64,000 bases of DNA. Origin: Spirosoma montaniterrae. GTDB taxonomy: Bacteria > Bacteroidota > Bacteroidia > Cytophagales > Spirosomataceae. Shown here piece by piece: positions 48,661 through 56,577 of the stretch. How positions within the stretch are numbered: position 1 is the first letter of the stretch; each line of letters starts with the position of its first letter. Where the stretch lies: the NCBI RefSeq assembly GCF_001988955.1, contig NZ_CP014263.1:2852001-2916000 (forward strand), written 5' to 3'. The notes beneath the pieces were generated by a model, which ran no database searches, was not told where the DNA came from, and saw only the letters and a program-made list of their open reading frames with translations. The translations under genes were made by a program, and so were the position numbers.

Positions 48661-49788
48661 TCAGACATTGACTGTGTTTTTAAGAAAAGCATCGACCTGC
48701 AAACCTTGCTCTTGTTGGCCCATTGTACGCAACAACCGGAAATGGGAGAAGAGCGCAGACCCGAAACTGGGGTTTTCCAGATACGGCAAGTCAAACTCGT
48801 GGGCAGTTTGCCTGACGATTGCCGTGATGGCCGGGTAGTGTATGTGGCAGACTTTCGGAAACAGATGGTGTTCGATCTGACGGTTCAGCCCACCACATAT
48901 AAAAGCTGCCAGTTGGCTACGGGGAGCAAAGTTGGCCGTTGTACGAAGCTGGTGAATAGCCCAGGCATCGTCTACCGACCCCGATGCGTCGGGAATTGGA
49001 AACGATGTTCCTTCAACCACGTGAGCCAGTTGAAACACCAGTCCCAGCACCAGTCCTTCGGCTAAGTGCATAATCAGAAAGCCGAGCAGCACCTGCCACC
49101 AGGCCAGATCGAGTACGAGCAGCGGTATCACCAAGAAAAAGACGTAGTACAGGGCTTTTCCCAAAAACAGGTTAACGTATTCGCTTCGGGGATGCGCCGG
49201 GGGCGTATGCTGCCCAATCTGATGCTTGAAAAACTTGACATAATCTTTGCGGAGTACCCACGAGAGCGATGCCAGCGAGTACAGCGGAATCGTGTACAGA
49301 TGCTGGTAGCGGTGCCAGGGTCGGAGTGGCTCCTCAGGGTCGAGCCGTACCAAACCCGGTGCAATCTCAATGTCCTCGTCGTGACCGGGAATATTTGTGT
49401 AGGTGTGATGCACCACGTTATGCGTAATTTTCCAGACATAGGGGTTGGCCCCCAGCAGGTAAAAGCTATTGCCCAGGAGCCGGTTGACCCACGGGCGCGA
49501 CGAAAATGCTCCATGCAGTGCATCGTGCGACACGTTGAAGCCGATGCAGGCGGCAAATACGCCCAAGGTAATGGCTAAGCCTAAGCTGCCCAGTGGCCCA
49601 AACTGATTGGATAACAAAAGCGCGTATAGCAGCGCGTAACCAATCAAAAAAAAGAGAGCCTTAGCCCACATAGCCCGGTTGGCATGGGGAGAACATGCTT
49701 GTTGAGTAAAATACGCATCGACCCGACGGCGCAGCGTAACAAAAAACAGCGACTGGCTGGTCGGCGTAAACTTAAGTTTGGTTGTCAT
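48661..49788 (-). CDS. Membrane fatty-acid desaturase
   Basis: A 375-residue di-iron desaturase with the three histidine boxes HDALHG (HxxxH), HNVVHHT (HxxHH) and QIEHHLFP (QxxHH), and four predicted membrane helices. The QxxHH third box is the mark of front-end or acyl-lipid (Delta-5/Delta-6-like) desaturases; the fused cytochrome b5 domain of eukaryotic members is absent. It probably introduces a double bond into membrane acyl chains. It lies ten bases downstream of an HxlR regulator gene and six bases upstream of a hypothetical gene, forming a four-gene operon. Regulation by the HxlR protein is likely but inferred. Confidence 0.9.
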   Translation of the reverse strand: MTTKLKFTPTSQSLFFVTLRRRVDAYFTQQACSPHANRAMWAKALFFLIGYALLYALLLSNQFGPLGSLGLAITLGVFAACIGFNVSHDALHGAFSSRPWVNRLLGNSFYLLGANPYVWKITHNVVHHTYTNIPGHDEDIEIAPGLVRLDPEEPLRPWHRYQHLYTIPLYSLASLSWVLRKDYVKFFKHQIGQHTPPAHPRSEYVNLFLGKALYYVFFLVIPLLVLDLAWWQVLLGFLIMHLAEGLVLGLVFQLAHVVEGTSFPIPDASGSVDDAWAIHQLRTTANFAPRSQLAAFICGGLNRQIEHHLFPKVCHIHYPAITAIVRQTAHEFDLPYLENPSFGSALFSHFRLLRTMGQQEQGLQVDAFLKNTVNV

Positions 49789-49798
49789 TCGATTGTCA

Positions 49799-50131
49799 TT
49801 AGATAAAGAATTGCCCTATCTGCTGAAGCTGACTCATCAACGGTAGGGCCAAACGGCCTTGCTCGGTCAGGCGGTATTCAACTTTAGGCGGCACTTCGGC
49901 ATAGACCACCCGCTGAATCACACCCAGCGCAACAAGGGCTTTCAATTCGCCCGCCAGCACTTTCGGGCTGACATCGGGCAATCGTTCGCTCAGTTCACTG
50001 AAACGCAAGGTTTGTTGCCCCAGTACCAGAATGAGGTACAGTCGCCATTTGCCACCAATCACTTTCAGTGTCATATTGATCAGGCGCAGGTCAGGCTCGA
50101 AAGCAAACTCTGAAGGAGAATTGGTTGACAT
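49799..50131 (-). CDS. HxlR-family winged-helix regulator
   Basis: A 110-residue protein with the typical HxlR core: LKVIGGKWRLYLILVLGQQT, LRFSELSERLPDVSPKVLAG, ELKALVALGVIQRVVYAEVP and PKVEYRLTEQGRLALPLMSQ. These dimers bind DNA and often respond to aldehydes, disulfide stress or metabolites. There is no Cys in the recognised domain, so redox sensing is unlikely. It is the first gene of the desaturase operon. The 271 bases upstream (50132-50402) hold no gene I can see and should contain the promoter. Confidence 0.9.
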   Translation of the reverse strand: MSTNSPSEFAFEPDLRLINMTLKVIGGKWRLYLILVLGQQTLRFSELSERLPDVSPKVLAGELKALVALGVIQRVVYAEVPPKVEYRLTEQGRLALPLMSQLQQIGQFFI

Positions 50132-50402
50132 CGTCTGTAGGCGGTTGCTGAGCCGAGTCAGACAATAGCCTAAGCCGAGACAGTAGATTAAGATGGACAG
50201 GTACTAATTTTCGTAGAGGCTGAGCAACGCGGGCAATGAAGGTGAGCTTGTACAAGATGCCTTGCGCGTTACTCGTGAGGAAGCCTAATGATAACGAAGT
50301 AAATAGCTATCTATTGGGTAACTAACTGATAAAAATTATAGTTCATGCCTGTCGATCATAAATTGATTCAGTTGCAATATTTTTTCGAATAGATTTAGAC
50401 AT

Positions 50403-51698
50403 CTACCTAAACAACTCATATTCAACTAAATACACTATTGCCCCGGCCACGTAGCCAATGAGTGCCAGCCAGCTAATCCGGCGTAGATACCAGCCGAAGG
50501 CCAGCCGCTCCATACCCATTACGGCCACGCCAGCCGCCGACCCGATAAGTAGCAAACTTCCGCCCGTTCCGGCGCAGTAGGCCAGAAATTCCCACAGTTT
50601 GGCGTCGGGCGGGTAGGTTTGCAGGTCATACATACCCATGGCAGCCGCCACAATCGGCACGTTATCGACCACCGCCGATACCATACCAATGAGTAGTACA
50701 ATCACGTCTAAATTGCCTACCGACTGACTTAGCGATTCGGCCAGGCTGCGCAATACGCCCGTGGCTTCGAGCGAACCAACCGCCAGCAGAATACCCAGAA
50801 AAAATAAAATGCTCGGCGCGTCGATCCGGCTCAGGGCGTAGGCCGCCGTAAACTTTTGCCGTTCAGCATCGTCTTTATCGCTATGCAGCACTTCCGACGC
50901 TACCCAGATTAGCCCTAAAACGAGCATCATACCCATGTAGGGTGGCAAGTGCGTAACGGTCTTGAAAATCGGGACAAACAGCATACCGCCCAGACCAATT
51001 GCCAGCATAATACGCCGTTCACGCCGAGCAGTTCTGGTCACGTAGGGGCGGCTGATGCCTTGCTTAGCCGAAGCTGTAGCCGCCTGTGCATCAGCTTTAT
51101 ACATAAACGTAAGAGCCGCCAGCGGCACCAGCAACGACACCAGACTGGGCAGAAACAGTTCCCGGATAATATTGGCGGTCGTAATTTGCCCGCCAATCCA
51201 GAGCATGGTCGTGGTAACGTCGCCAATGGGCGACCATGCCCCGCCCGAGTTGGCCGCTATGATAATCATTCCGGCAATAACGCGCCGTTGGTCAGCATCG
51301 CGAACGAGTTTGCGGGCCACCGACACCATTACGATAGAGGAGGTAAGATTATCGAGCAGAGCCGACAGAAAGAACGTAAGCAGGCTGATGATCCAGAGCA
51401 GTGCGCGCGTATTGCGGCTGGCAATGCGGTCGGTAATGAGCGTGAACCCGTCGTGGGCGTCGATGAGTTCAACGACGGTCATGGCACCGAGCAGGAAGAA
51501 CAAAATTTCGGCGGTGCTGGTCAGGTGTTCGCTGAGGTGGTGTACAACCGGTTCAACATCAGCCGATTGGAGGGCATACACCGCCCAGCACACTACGCCC
51601 GTAATAAGTGCCGTAGCCGTTTTATTGATTTTTATGGGGTGTTCGAGGGTAATCAGCGCGTAACCAATAACGAAGAGCAGAACGAGTGTGGTTGTCAT
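50403..51698 (-). CDS. NhaD-type Na+/H+ antiporter
   Basis: A 431-residue protein of the ion transporter superfamily with about 12 helices. Diagnostic parts are FFLLGAMTVVELIDAHDGF, FFLSALLDNLTSSIVMVSVA, MIIIAANSGGAWSPIGDVTT and the second-half repeat SAVVDNVPIVAAAMGMY and YCAGTGGSLLLIGSAAGVAV. The two DN-containing re-entrant segments are the ion path of NhaD. It should expel Na+ in exchange for H+. It is divergent from the small HExxH gene, and a CPA-type antiporter lies 540 bases further on. Confidence 0.92.
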   Translation of the reverse strand: MTTTLVLLFVIGYALITLEHPIKINKTATALITGVVCWAVYALQSADVEPVVHHLSEHLTSTAEILFFLLGAMTVVELIDAHDGFTLITDRIASRNTRALLWIISLLTFFLSALLDNLTSSIVMVSVARKLVRDADQRRVIAGMIIIAANSGGAWSPIGDVTTTMLWIGGQITTANIIRELFLPSLVSLLVPLAALTFMYKADAQAATASAKQGISRPYVTRTARRERRIMLAIGLGGMLFVPIFKTVTHLPPYMGMMLVLGLIWVASEVLHSDKDDAERQKFTAAYALSRIDAPSILFFLGILLAVGSLEATGVLRSLAESLSQSVGNLDVIVLLIGMVSAVVDNVPIVAAAMGMYDLQTYPPDAKLWEFLAYCAGTGGSLLLIGSAAGVAVMGMERLAFGWYLRRISWLALIGYVAGAIVYLVEYELFR

Positions 51699-51771
51699 AA
51701 CGAGTAATTACCAGGCAGGCAAACCGATTCACCCACAAATGGTGTTGTACCGGCGTAAAATTACGCAACCA

Positions 51772-52101
51772 ATGCTCATTATCCGCGTTCCGAAGCTCGG
51801 CCCCGACGGTATGGCCCTGTTTCCGTTTATTCTGGTGCGTCATCGTCACCCCGGCCCTACCCTGCTAAATCATGAGCGCATTCACCTGTTTCAGCAGGCC
51901 GAACTGGGCATTTTACCCTTCTATCTATGGTACGTTATCGAGTATATGATTCGCCGGTTTCAGTACCGCGACCATTACAGGGCTTACCGCAATATCTGTT
52001 TCGAGCGCGAAGCTTTTACCCACGACACAAACCTTAACTACCTGAAAACAAGGCGACTGTGGGCGTTTGTGAAATATTTGAATGATAAAGTGATAGAGTA
52101 A
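51772..52101 (+). CDS. Small HExxH-containing membrane-associated protein
   Basis: The start at MLIIRVPKLGPDGMALFPFI (51772) is preferred; an earlier ATG at 51688 would overlap the divergent nhaD start. The 109-residue product carries HERIH in LLNHERIHLFQQAELGILPF, an HExxH zinc-protease signature, followed by a hydrophobic segment (FYLWYVIEYMIRR) and a later FEREAF that might supply a third ligand. It is too short for a known M48 or M56 peptidase, although conserved small proteins of this kind occur in Bacteroidota. Activity is unproven. Its last codons (LNDKVIE-stop) come from the GATAAAGTGATAGAGTAATT repeat arm. Confidence 0.6.
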   Translation: MLIIRVPKLGPDGMALFPFILVRHRHPGPTLLNHERIHLFQQAELGILPFYLWYVIEYMIRRFQYRDHYRAYRNICFEREAFTHDTNLNYLKTRRLWAFVKYLNDKVIE

Positions 52102-52246
52102 TTAAATGATAGACTGATTGAATGATTGAATGATTGAATGGAGTAGTCAGGTAATCGCTCCATTCAATCATTCAATCATTCAATCATTCAATCATTCAAT
52201 CAGTCTATCATTCAATCACTCTATCATTCAATCATTCAATTACTCC
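52079..52246. repeat. Inverted 8-bp tandem repeat between convergent genes (ATTCAATC units)
   Basis: The left arm at 52079-52143 (GATAGACTGATTGAATGATT and on) faces a right arm at 52158-52246 (CTCCATTCAATCATTCAATC and on), loop 14 bases. The word is the same as at 38301-38490. The stop codons of both convergent genes (52101 and 52240) lie inside the arms. Confidence 0.95.
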
Positions 52247-53418
52247 TCTCTCAACCGCTTTACTCCCACCACCCCGGCCATCATCACCAGCGACGATAGG
52301 AGAACCACGAGCATCGGGATGCCTTCGCGGAAGCCAAGCAGTCGCAACTCGGCGGGCGTGTTCAAATACAGCAGAATGGTTATCAGGCCGCGTGGAGCAA
52401 TCCAGAGCAGTGGTTTAACAGGTCCACGATAGGTGATACGCAGAATGATCCACCGCCAGACCAGAATCGTAATGATAAATAACACGCTCACAATCAATGC
52501 ATCGGTATCTATCAGATCCTGGGGTACGGCGGCATAACCGAATAACAGAAAGAAAAACGTTCGGACTACGAACCCGCCTTCAGCCGTCAGGTTTTTGAGT
52601 TGCTCCAGTTCTTTCTCAAACAGATCATTCTTCAGAATCAGGCTCAATCGACCGCGAATAAAGAGTTCGGTGTTGTTGAGAAACAGCCCGAAAATCAGAA
52701 TCAGCAATAGCGACGACAGCCGGTTGATTTCGGCCAGGGCATACACTAAGAAAAGCACAGAAATAATAGGCAGAAATTTGATGCGATGGCTAATACGTCC
52801 AATGAGGTATAGCAGCAAAAAGCAACAAATGGCCGAAATAAAGGCCATAATCAGCGTATCGCGCGTAAACGACAGCACTGCCCCAAACACCGAATCACGG
52901 CTGAGCAGCAGAAAATTATAGGCCATCACGCCCAGAATACTGGCGAAGGCCGACTCATGCACCACAAACTCCTGTTGCTCAGTCGATAAGTTTGATATGA
53001 TTGGCACAGCCACGGCACTGCTAACAATCGACACGGGCAACGCTGCCAGCAAACAGTGATAAAACGAGTCGTTCAGCAGGGCATATAACAAACCTGCCAT
53101 AAGCAGCGTACCCCCCATAATAGATAGCAGCGACGCCAGCAGGGTTCGGCGCAGTACGCTCAGCTTTTCGGCGTGTAGTTCGAGATCGAGGCCCCCTTCA
53201 AGCACAATCAGAATCAGCCCCAGCGTACCAAGTGTTGGCAGAATAGTGTTCACATACGGCACCTGCACGCCTGCATAGTCGGTAGCCTGTTTGGTCAGAA
53301 TACCCAGCAGCAGCAACAGGAGCACCGACGGCATCTTGAAACGGCTGCTAAACAAATCGAACGCGTAGGAAATCAGCACCGCCAAACTCAGAACGATGAT
53401 AAGAATTGAAGAATCCAT
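52240..53418 (-). CDS. CPA-family cation/proton antiporter
   Basis: A 392-residue protein with about 11 helices and the Na+/H+ exchanger domain: IVLEGGLDLELHAEKLSVLR, then ALPVSIVSSAVAVPIISNLS and VVHESAFASILGVMAYNFLL in place of the classic GESxxND block, and a late ILRITYRGPVKPLLWIAPRG followed by LITILLYLNTP (the conserved R-G region). It lacks a C-terminal TrkA domain. Transported ion not predictable. The stop codon TAA and the preceding codons read from the repeat arm at the gene end. It is the third antiporter gene of the window. Confidence 0.85.
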   Translation of the reverse strand: MDSSILIIVLSLAVLISYAFDLFSSRFKMPSVLLLLLLGILTKQATDYAGVQVPYVNTILPTLGTLGLILIVLEGGLDLELHAEKLSVLRRTLLASLLSIMGGTLLMAGLLYALLNDSFYHCLLAALPVSIVSSAVAVPIISNLSTEQQEFVVHESAFASILGVMAYNFLLLSRDSVFGAVLSFTRDTLIMAFISAICCFLLLYLIGRISHRIKFLPIISVLFLVYALAEINRLSSLLLILIFGLFLNNTELFIRGRLSLILKNDLFEKELEQLKNLTAEGGFVVRTFFFLLFGYAAVPQDLIDTDALIVSVLFIITILVWRWIILRITYRGPVKPLLWIAPRGLITILLYLNTPAELRLLGFREGIPMLVVLLSSLVMMAGVVGVKRLREE

Positions 53419-53485
53419 TTTTTCAGTGAGCAGTTATCAGCCAGCAGCCAACACTGGGCAAATATAGATCAAACCACCACACCCC

Positions 53486-55048
53486 CTATTGTTTACTGGA
53501 AGTCGCCATTTCGGTGGCAATTTTGGCTGAAAGCAGACACAACGGAATGCCTCCACCGGGATGAACGCTACCGCCCACAAAGTAGAGGTTGCTGAACTCA
53601 TGCGAGAAATTGGCGTGGCGCAGGAAAGCCGCAAAACGATTGTTGCTGCTGTTGCCGTACAATGCCCCCTGACTCGATGAGGTTCGGCTTTCGATGGTGC
53701 GCGGGTCCAGTACAGCTTCGGTTTCTATCAACGACGCCACATCGACGCCCAGATTATGCGACAGTTTTTGAATCACGTTCTCACGGGCACGGTCAATTAC
53801 AGCGTCCCAGTTCTGCCCGGTATTGTTGGGTGCATTGAGCAGAATAAACCAGTTTTCATGGCCGGGCGGAGCGTCGTCGGATTTGTGCTTTGAGGTGATA
53901 TTGAGGTAGATAGTTGGGTCGTGGTAGAGTTCATTTTGCCCAAACAGATGCTCGAACTCAGCGCGGTAGTCGTTGCTGAAGAAAATATTGTGCAAGCCCA
54001 GTTCGGCAAACTCACGCTTGATGCCCCAGTAAAAAATCAGGCCCGAACTCGATTTGGGCTGGCGCAAAATCCGCTCCGGCTGCCGGGCATCGGGCAGCAG
54101 CTTTCGGAACGTATTCACCACGTCCATGTTGGAGACGACAAGGTCGTAATGAGAAGTGAAAAGTGAGAAGTGAGAAGTTAAAATTTCATTTCGTTTATTT
54201 TCCACTTTTAACTTTTCACTTTTCACTTTTAGTCCCACCACCTGTTTTCCCTCCGTTACAATCTGGGTTACTTTCGTATTGAAATGAAATCGCACGCCGA
54301 GGTCTTCGGCCAGTTTCACCAAACTGCCAGTGATACTCACCATGCCGTTTTTCGGAAAAAAAGCACCGATGTTGTATTCGAGATGCGGAATAATGTTTAG
54401 TGTGGCGGGCGTTTGGTACGGATCGGAGCCGTTGTAGGTGGCGTAGCGGTTGAACAACTGAACGAGTTTCGGGTGGCGAAACCGGCGTTCGTTGGCGTGG
54501 TTCATGGTGCTGAATACACCCAGCCGGGGCAGGTTGAGGTAGCCACGCAGGGCATCGCGATTGAGCCAGGTGCTGACTTTGTGCAGCGAACGGTGCAGAA
54601 ACAGCTTCTCCGTGACGTCATATTTCACCGCACTGTCGTGCAGATGGGCCAGCAGGTGGTCGGCGGGTTCGCCCAGCACGGTCTCGGTTTCGCGGGCGAA
54701 GCGGTCATGATCGGCCCAGGCGGTCAGGCGGGTAGCATCGTCCCAGAAATAGCGGCAGGTCTCGTCCAAGCGCAGGTACTCGAAGTAATCGGCAGGGTTG
54801 CGCCCGGCCAGCCGAAACAGGTCATCGACCAAGTGCGGCATCGTGAACAGCGATGGCCCCGCATCGAACCGATAGATGCCGCCGGTATCTGCACCGGTCA
54901 GCTCAAAGCTCGACAGTTTACCGCCCGGATACGCGTTAGCTTCAAAAACATCGACCGTATAGCCCTGAACGGCCAACCGGATAGCCGACGCAATACCGGC
55001 AATGCCAGCCCCGATGATGGCAGCAGATTTTGAACCAGGATTAGCCAT
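53486..55048 (-). CDS. CrtI-family carotenoid desaturase (phytoene or hydroxycarotenoid 3,4-desaturase type)
   Basis: Start MANPGSKSAAIIGAGIAGIA at 55048, giving 520 residues. The FAD-binding Rossmann motif GAGIAGIASA is at about 12-21, followed by VFEANAYPGGKLSSFEL and FDAGPSLFTMPHLVDDLFRL. The C-terminal signature is FVGGSVHPGGGIPLCLLSAK. Overall it resembles the CrtD-like group (1-hydroxycarotenoid 3,4-desaturases) more than classical CrtI, but this needs a tree. A 29-residue insertion derived from an inverted repeat (54148-54232) interrupts it in frame between KQVVGLKV and YDLVVSNMDVV. The first five codons are also repeat-derived. Products would be coloured carotenoids in the membrane. 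Confidence 0.85.
   Translation of the reverse strand: MANPGSKSAAIIGAGIAGIASAIRLAVQGYTVDVFEANAYPGGKLSSFELTGADTGGIYRFDAGPSLFTMPHLVDDLFRLAGRNPADYFEYLRLDETCRYFWDDATRLTAWADHDRFARETETVLGEPADHLLAHLHDSAVKYDVTEKLFLHRSLHKVSTWLNRDALRGYLNLPRLGVFSTMNHANERRFRHPKLVQLFNRYATYNGSDPYQTPATLNIIPHLEYNIGAFFPKNGMVSITGSLVKLAEDLGVRFHFNTKVTQIVTEGKQVVGLKVKSEKLKVENKRNEILTSHFSLFTSHYDLVVSNMDVVNTFRKLLPDARQPERILRQPKSSSGLIFYWGIKREFAELGLHNIFFSNDYRAEFEHLFGQNELYHDPTIYLNITSKHKSDDAPPGHENWFILLNAPNNTGQNWDAVIDRARENVIQKLSHNLGVDVASLIETEAVLDPRTIESRTSSSQGALYGNSSNNRFAAFLRHANFSHEFSNLYFVGGSVHPGGGIPLCLLSAKIATEMATSSKQ
54148..54232. repeat. Inverted repeat inserted in frame within the carotenoid desaturase gene
   Basis: GAGAAGTGAAAAGTGAGAAG and following words at 54150-54179 face TCCACTTTTAACTTTTCACT and following words at 54201-54231, with a loop of about 21 bases. 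On the coding strand it adds KSEKLKVENKRNEILTSHFS plus LFTSHY to the protein without a stop codon. Confidence 0.9.
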
Positions 55049-55152
55049 GATTGTCAAGATTAAACAGGATTTATGCGTTGCGCTTACTGGATTATCAAAC
55101 AAGCGCAGCGTAGAATCTTGCGGTGATCTTGTAAATCCTGGCTAATCCTGCC
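55035..55152. repeat. Inverted iterated-word repeat (AGGATTAGCCAGGATTTAC word)
   Basis: Arm 55035-55073 (CCAGGATTAGCCATGATTGT and on) faces arm 55115-55152 (TCTTGCGGTGATCTTGTAAA and on), loop about 40 bases. The left arm contains the start codon and first codons (M-A-N-P-G) of the carotenoid desaturase gene. Confidence 0.85.
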
Positions 55153-55174
55153 GGGCCAGCGTCCTGGTTCGGAA

Positions 55175-56053
55175 TTATTTTCGTGCATAATAAAACAAAT
55201 TCACCGACGACGCGCTGGCACGTTCGCTGATGGTGAAATAGCCTTTGTTGTCTTTCTCAAAACAAACGGCTTCGCCCTGTGGCTCCACCCGGTACGGCAA
55301 CTGGCGGCTGGTGCCGTATTGCAACGCATCGGCAACGCTTTGATTGCCATCGCGTTTCCAGTACATGATGTTTGTGTATGTTCTAAGAATAATTTCACGG
55401 CCATCGGGCGAAATGGCGGCTCCGGTTACGAATGTCATCGGCAGTTCGCCGAGCGACTCGGCTACCGTCACCTCGTTGACGTTTTGTGGATATTTCAGCC
55501 GATAAAGCCGCACTTTTGGTTCGCGCTTTGAGACAATGTAAATATCTTTCGTTTGCGGCTCAACAAACATCGCTTCGGCATCGCGCGGGCCGTCGGGGTA
55601 ACGAAAATTTATACGCTCAACCTGCGTGATTGGCGTTTGCAGGTTGGCTGGTTCGGGCAATCGATAAATTTGCACAATGGGCGTTTGGGCGTTGTTATCG
55701 CCAATATCGCCGATGTAGAGATAGTTTATTCCATCGCGTGGGCCGGGGCCATTCGCCAGTTCTTCCCAGTCGCGATTGCCGAAATTAGGGACGGGCGATC
55801 TACCTTTCACTTTGCCATCGTGGCCCAACAGTACCAGTTCGGCGGGGGAACCACTATCCTGCTGAATCCAGAGATTACCGGGCTGACTACGACTGTCAAC
55901 CATGCCCGATGCCTCGTCAATTTGACCCGGCTGAACGGGCGTTACCGTAGGATCGGCAAACTGAGCTTCCAATACACTGGGGTTTTCCAGCTTGCACGAA
56001 GCCATTACCAGCAATACAACCAACAAAACGGGCATACGCATAAATACTCTCAC
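55175..56053 (-). CDS. Beta-propeller-type lipoprotein of unknown function
   Basis: A 292-residue protein with a lipoprotein signal (MPVLLVVLLVMASCKLENPS). The mature part contains repeated strand motifs: IDEASGMVDSRSQPGNLWIQ, AELVLLGHDGKVKGRSPVPN, YLYIGDIGDNNAQTPIVQIY, DAEAMFVEPQTKDIYIVSKR and GAAISPDGREIILRTYTNIM. This is the pattern of a six-bladed propeller, similar to SdiA-regulated and esterase-like phytase lipoproteins. The first ATG is used here; ATGs at codons 5 and 7 are equally possible. Same strand as the carotenoid desaturase, separated by a repeat. Confidence 0.65.
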   Translation of the reverse strand: MRVFMRMPVLLVVLLVMASCKLENPSVLEAQFADPTVTPVQPGQIDEASGMVDSRSQPGNLWIQQDSGSPAELVLLGHDGKVKGRSPVPNFGNRDWEELANGPGPRDGINYLYIGDIGDNNAQTPIVQIYRLPEPANLQTPITQVERINFRYPDGPRDAEAMFVEPQTKDIYIVSKREPKVRLYRLKYPQNVNEVTVAESLGELPMTFVTGAAISPDGREIILRTYTNIMYWKRDGNQSVADALQYGTSRQLPYRVEPQGEAVCFEKDNKGYFTISERASASSVNLFYYARK

Positions 56054-56220
56054 TTGTTTATTGTGTCAAAGTAACGAAAGAACCACCGGAATTAGCCAAT
56101 TTATGTGGTTTTGGCTGTGTAATTGGGTATTGCGAATTTGTTAAGCGGTCGGTTTTCGGCTTTTTCTGCTGGTTCCGGCGGTTCAGAGCAGTCTCGGATT
56201 AGGCTAAACAATCTATGTAG

Positions 56221-56473
56221 CGTATGGCTGGCGCATGTGGAGACGCAAAGGGTTGCGTCTCTACACCGGATAGTCAATTGTAGAGACGCAACCCTTTGCG
56301 TCTCTACACCGGATAGTCAATTGTAGAGACGCAACCCTTTGCGTCTCTACACCGGATAGTCAATTGTAGAGACGCAACCCTTTGCGTCTCCACATGCGTC
56401 AGCAATTCTTCGCGTCAGCAATCCCTCGCGTCAGCAATCCTTCGCGCCAGCAATCCTTCGCGCCAGCCATACG
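56221..56473. repeat. Nested repeat: four 43-bp units and four 16-bp units inside one inverted frame
   Basis: Outer arms CGTATGGCTGGCGC (56221) and GCGCCAGCCATACG (56460) enclose two tandem arrays. One is a 43-base unit starting at 56240, 56283, 56326 and 56369, with core GAGACGCAACCCTTTGCGTC (the first core is inverted). The other is a 16-base unit GCGTCAGCAATCCTTC starting at 56396, 56412, 56428 and 56444. The same core word is present at 18108-18234. No gene was seen between 56054 and 56577. Confidence 0.95.
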
Positions 56474-56526
56474 CCAATGCAACGTCAAATTGGTATAAGC
56501 AGACTATTAGCAACTTACAAAAAAAA

Positions 56527-56555
56527 CGGTGCCACACCTTTGCGGAGTGGCACCG
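56527..56555 (-). terminator. Rho-independent terminator of the sugar-transport operon
   Basis: CGGTGCCAC and GTGGCACCG form a perfect 9-bp stem around an 11-base loop. On the minus strand the stem is followed by a run of eight or more T. It lies 23 bases after the GH65 stop codon. Confidence 0.88.
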
Positions 56556-56577
56556 TGCAACGCATAAAGAGAACAAA

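Noticed and set aside
56221..56473. CRISPR-like array because of regularly spaced palindromic units
   Set aside because: The sequences between the cores are identical in every unit, so there are no spacers, and no cas gene is present.
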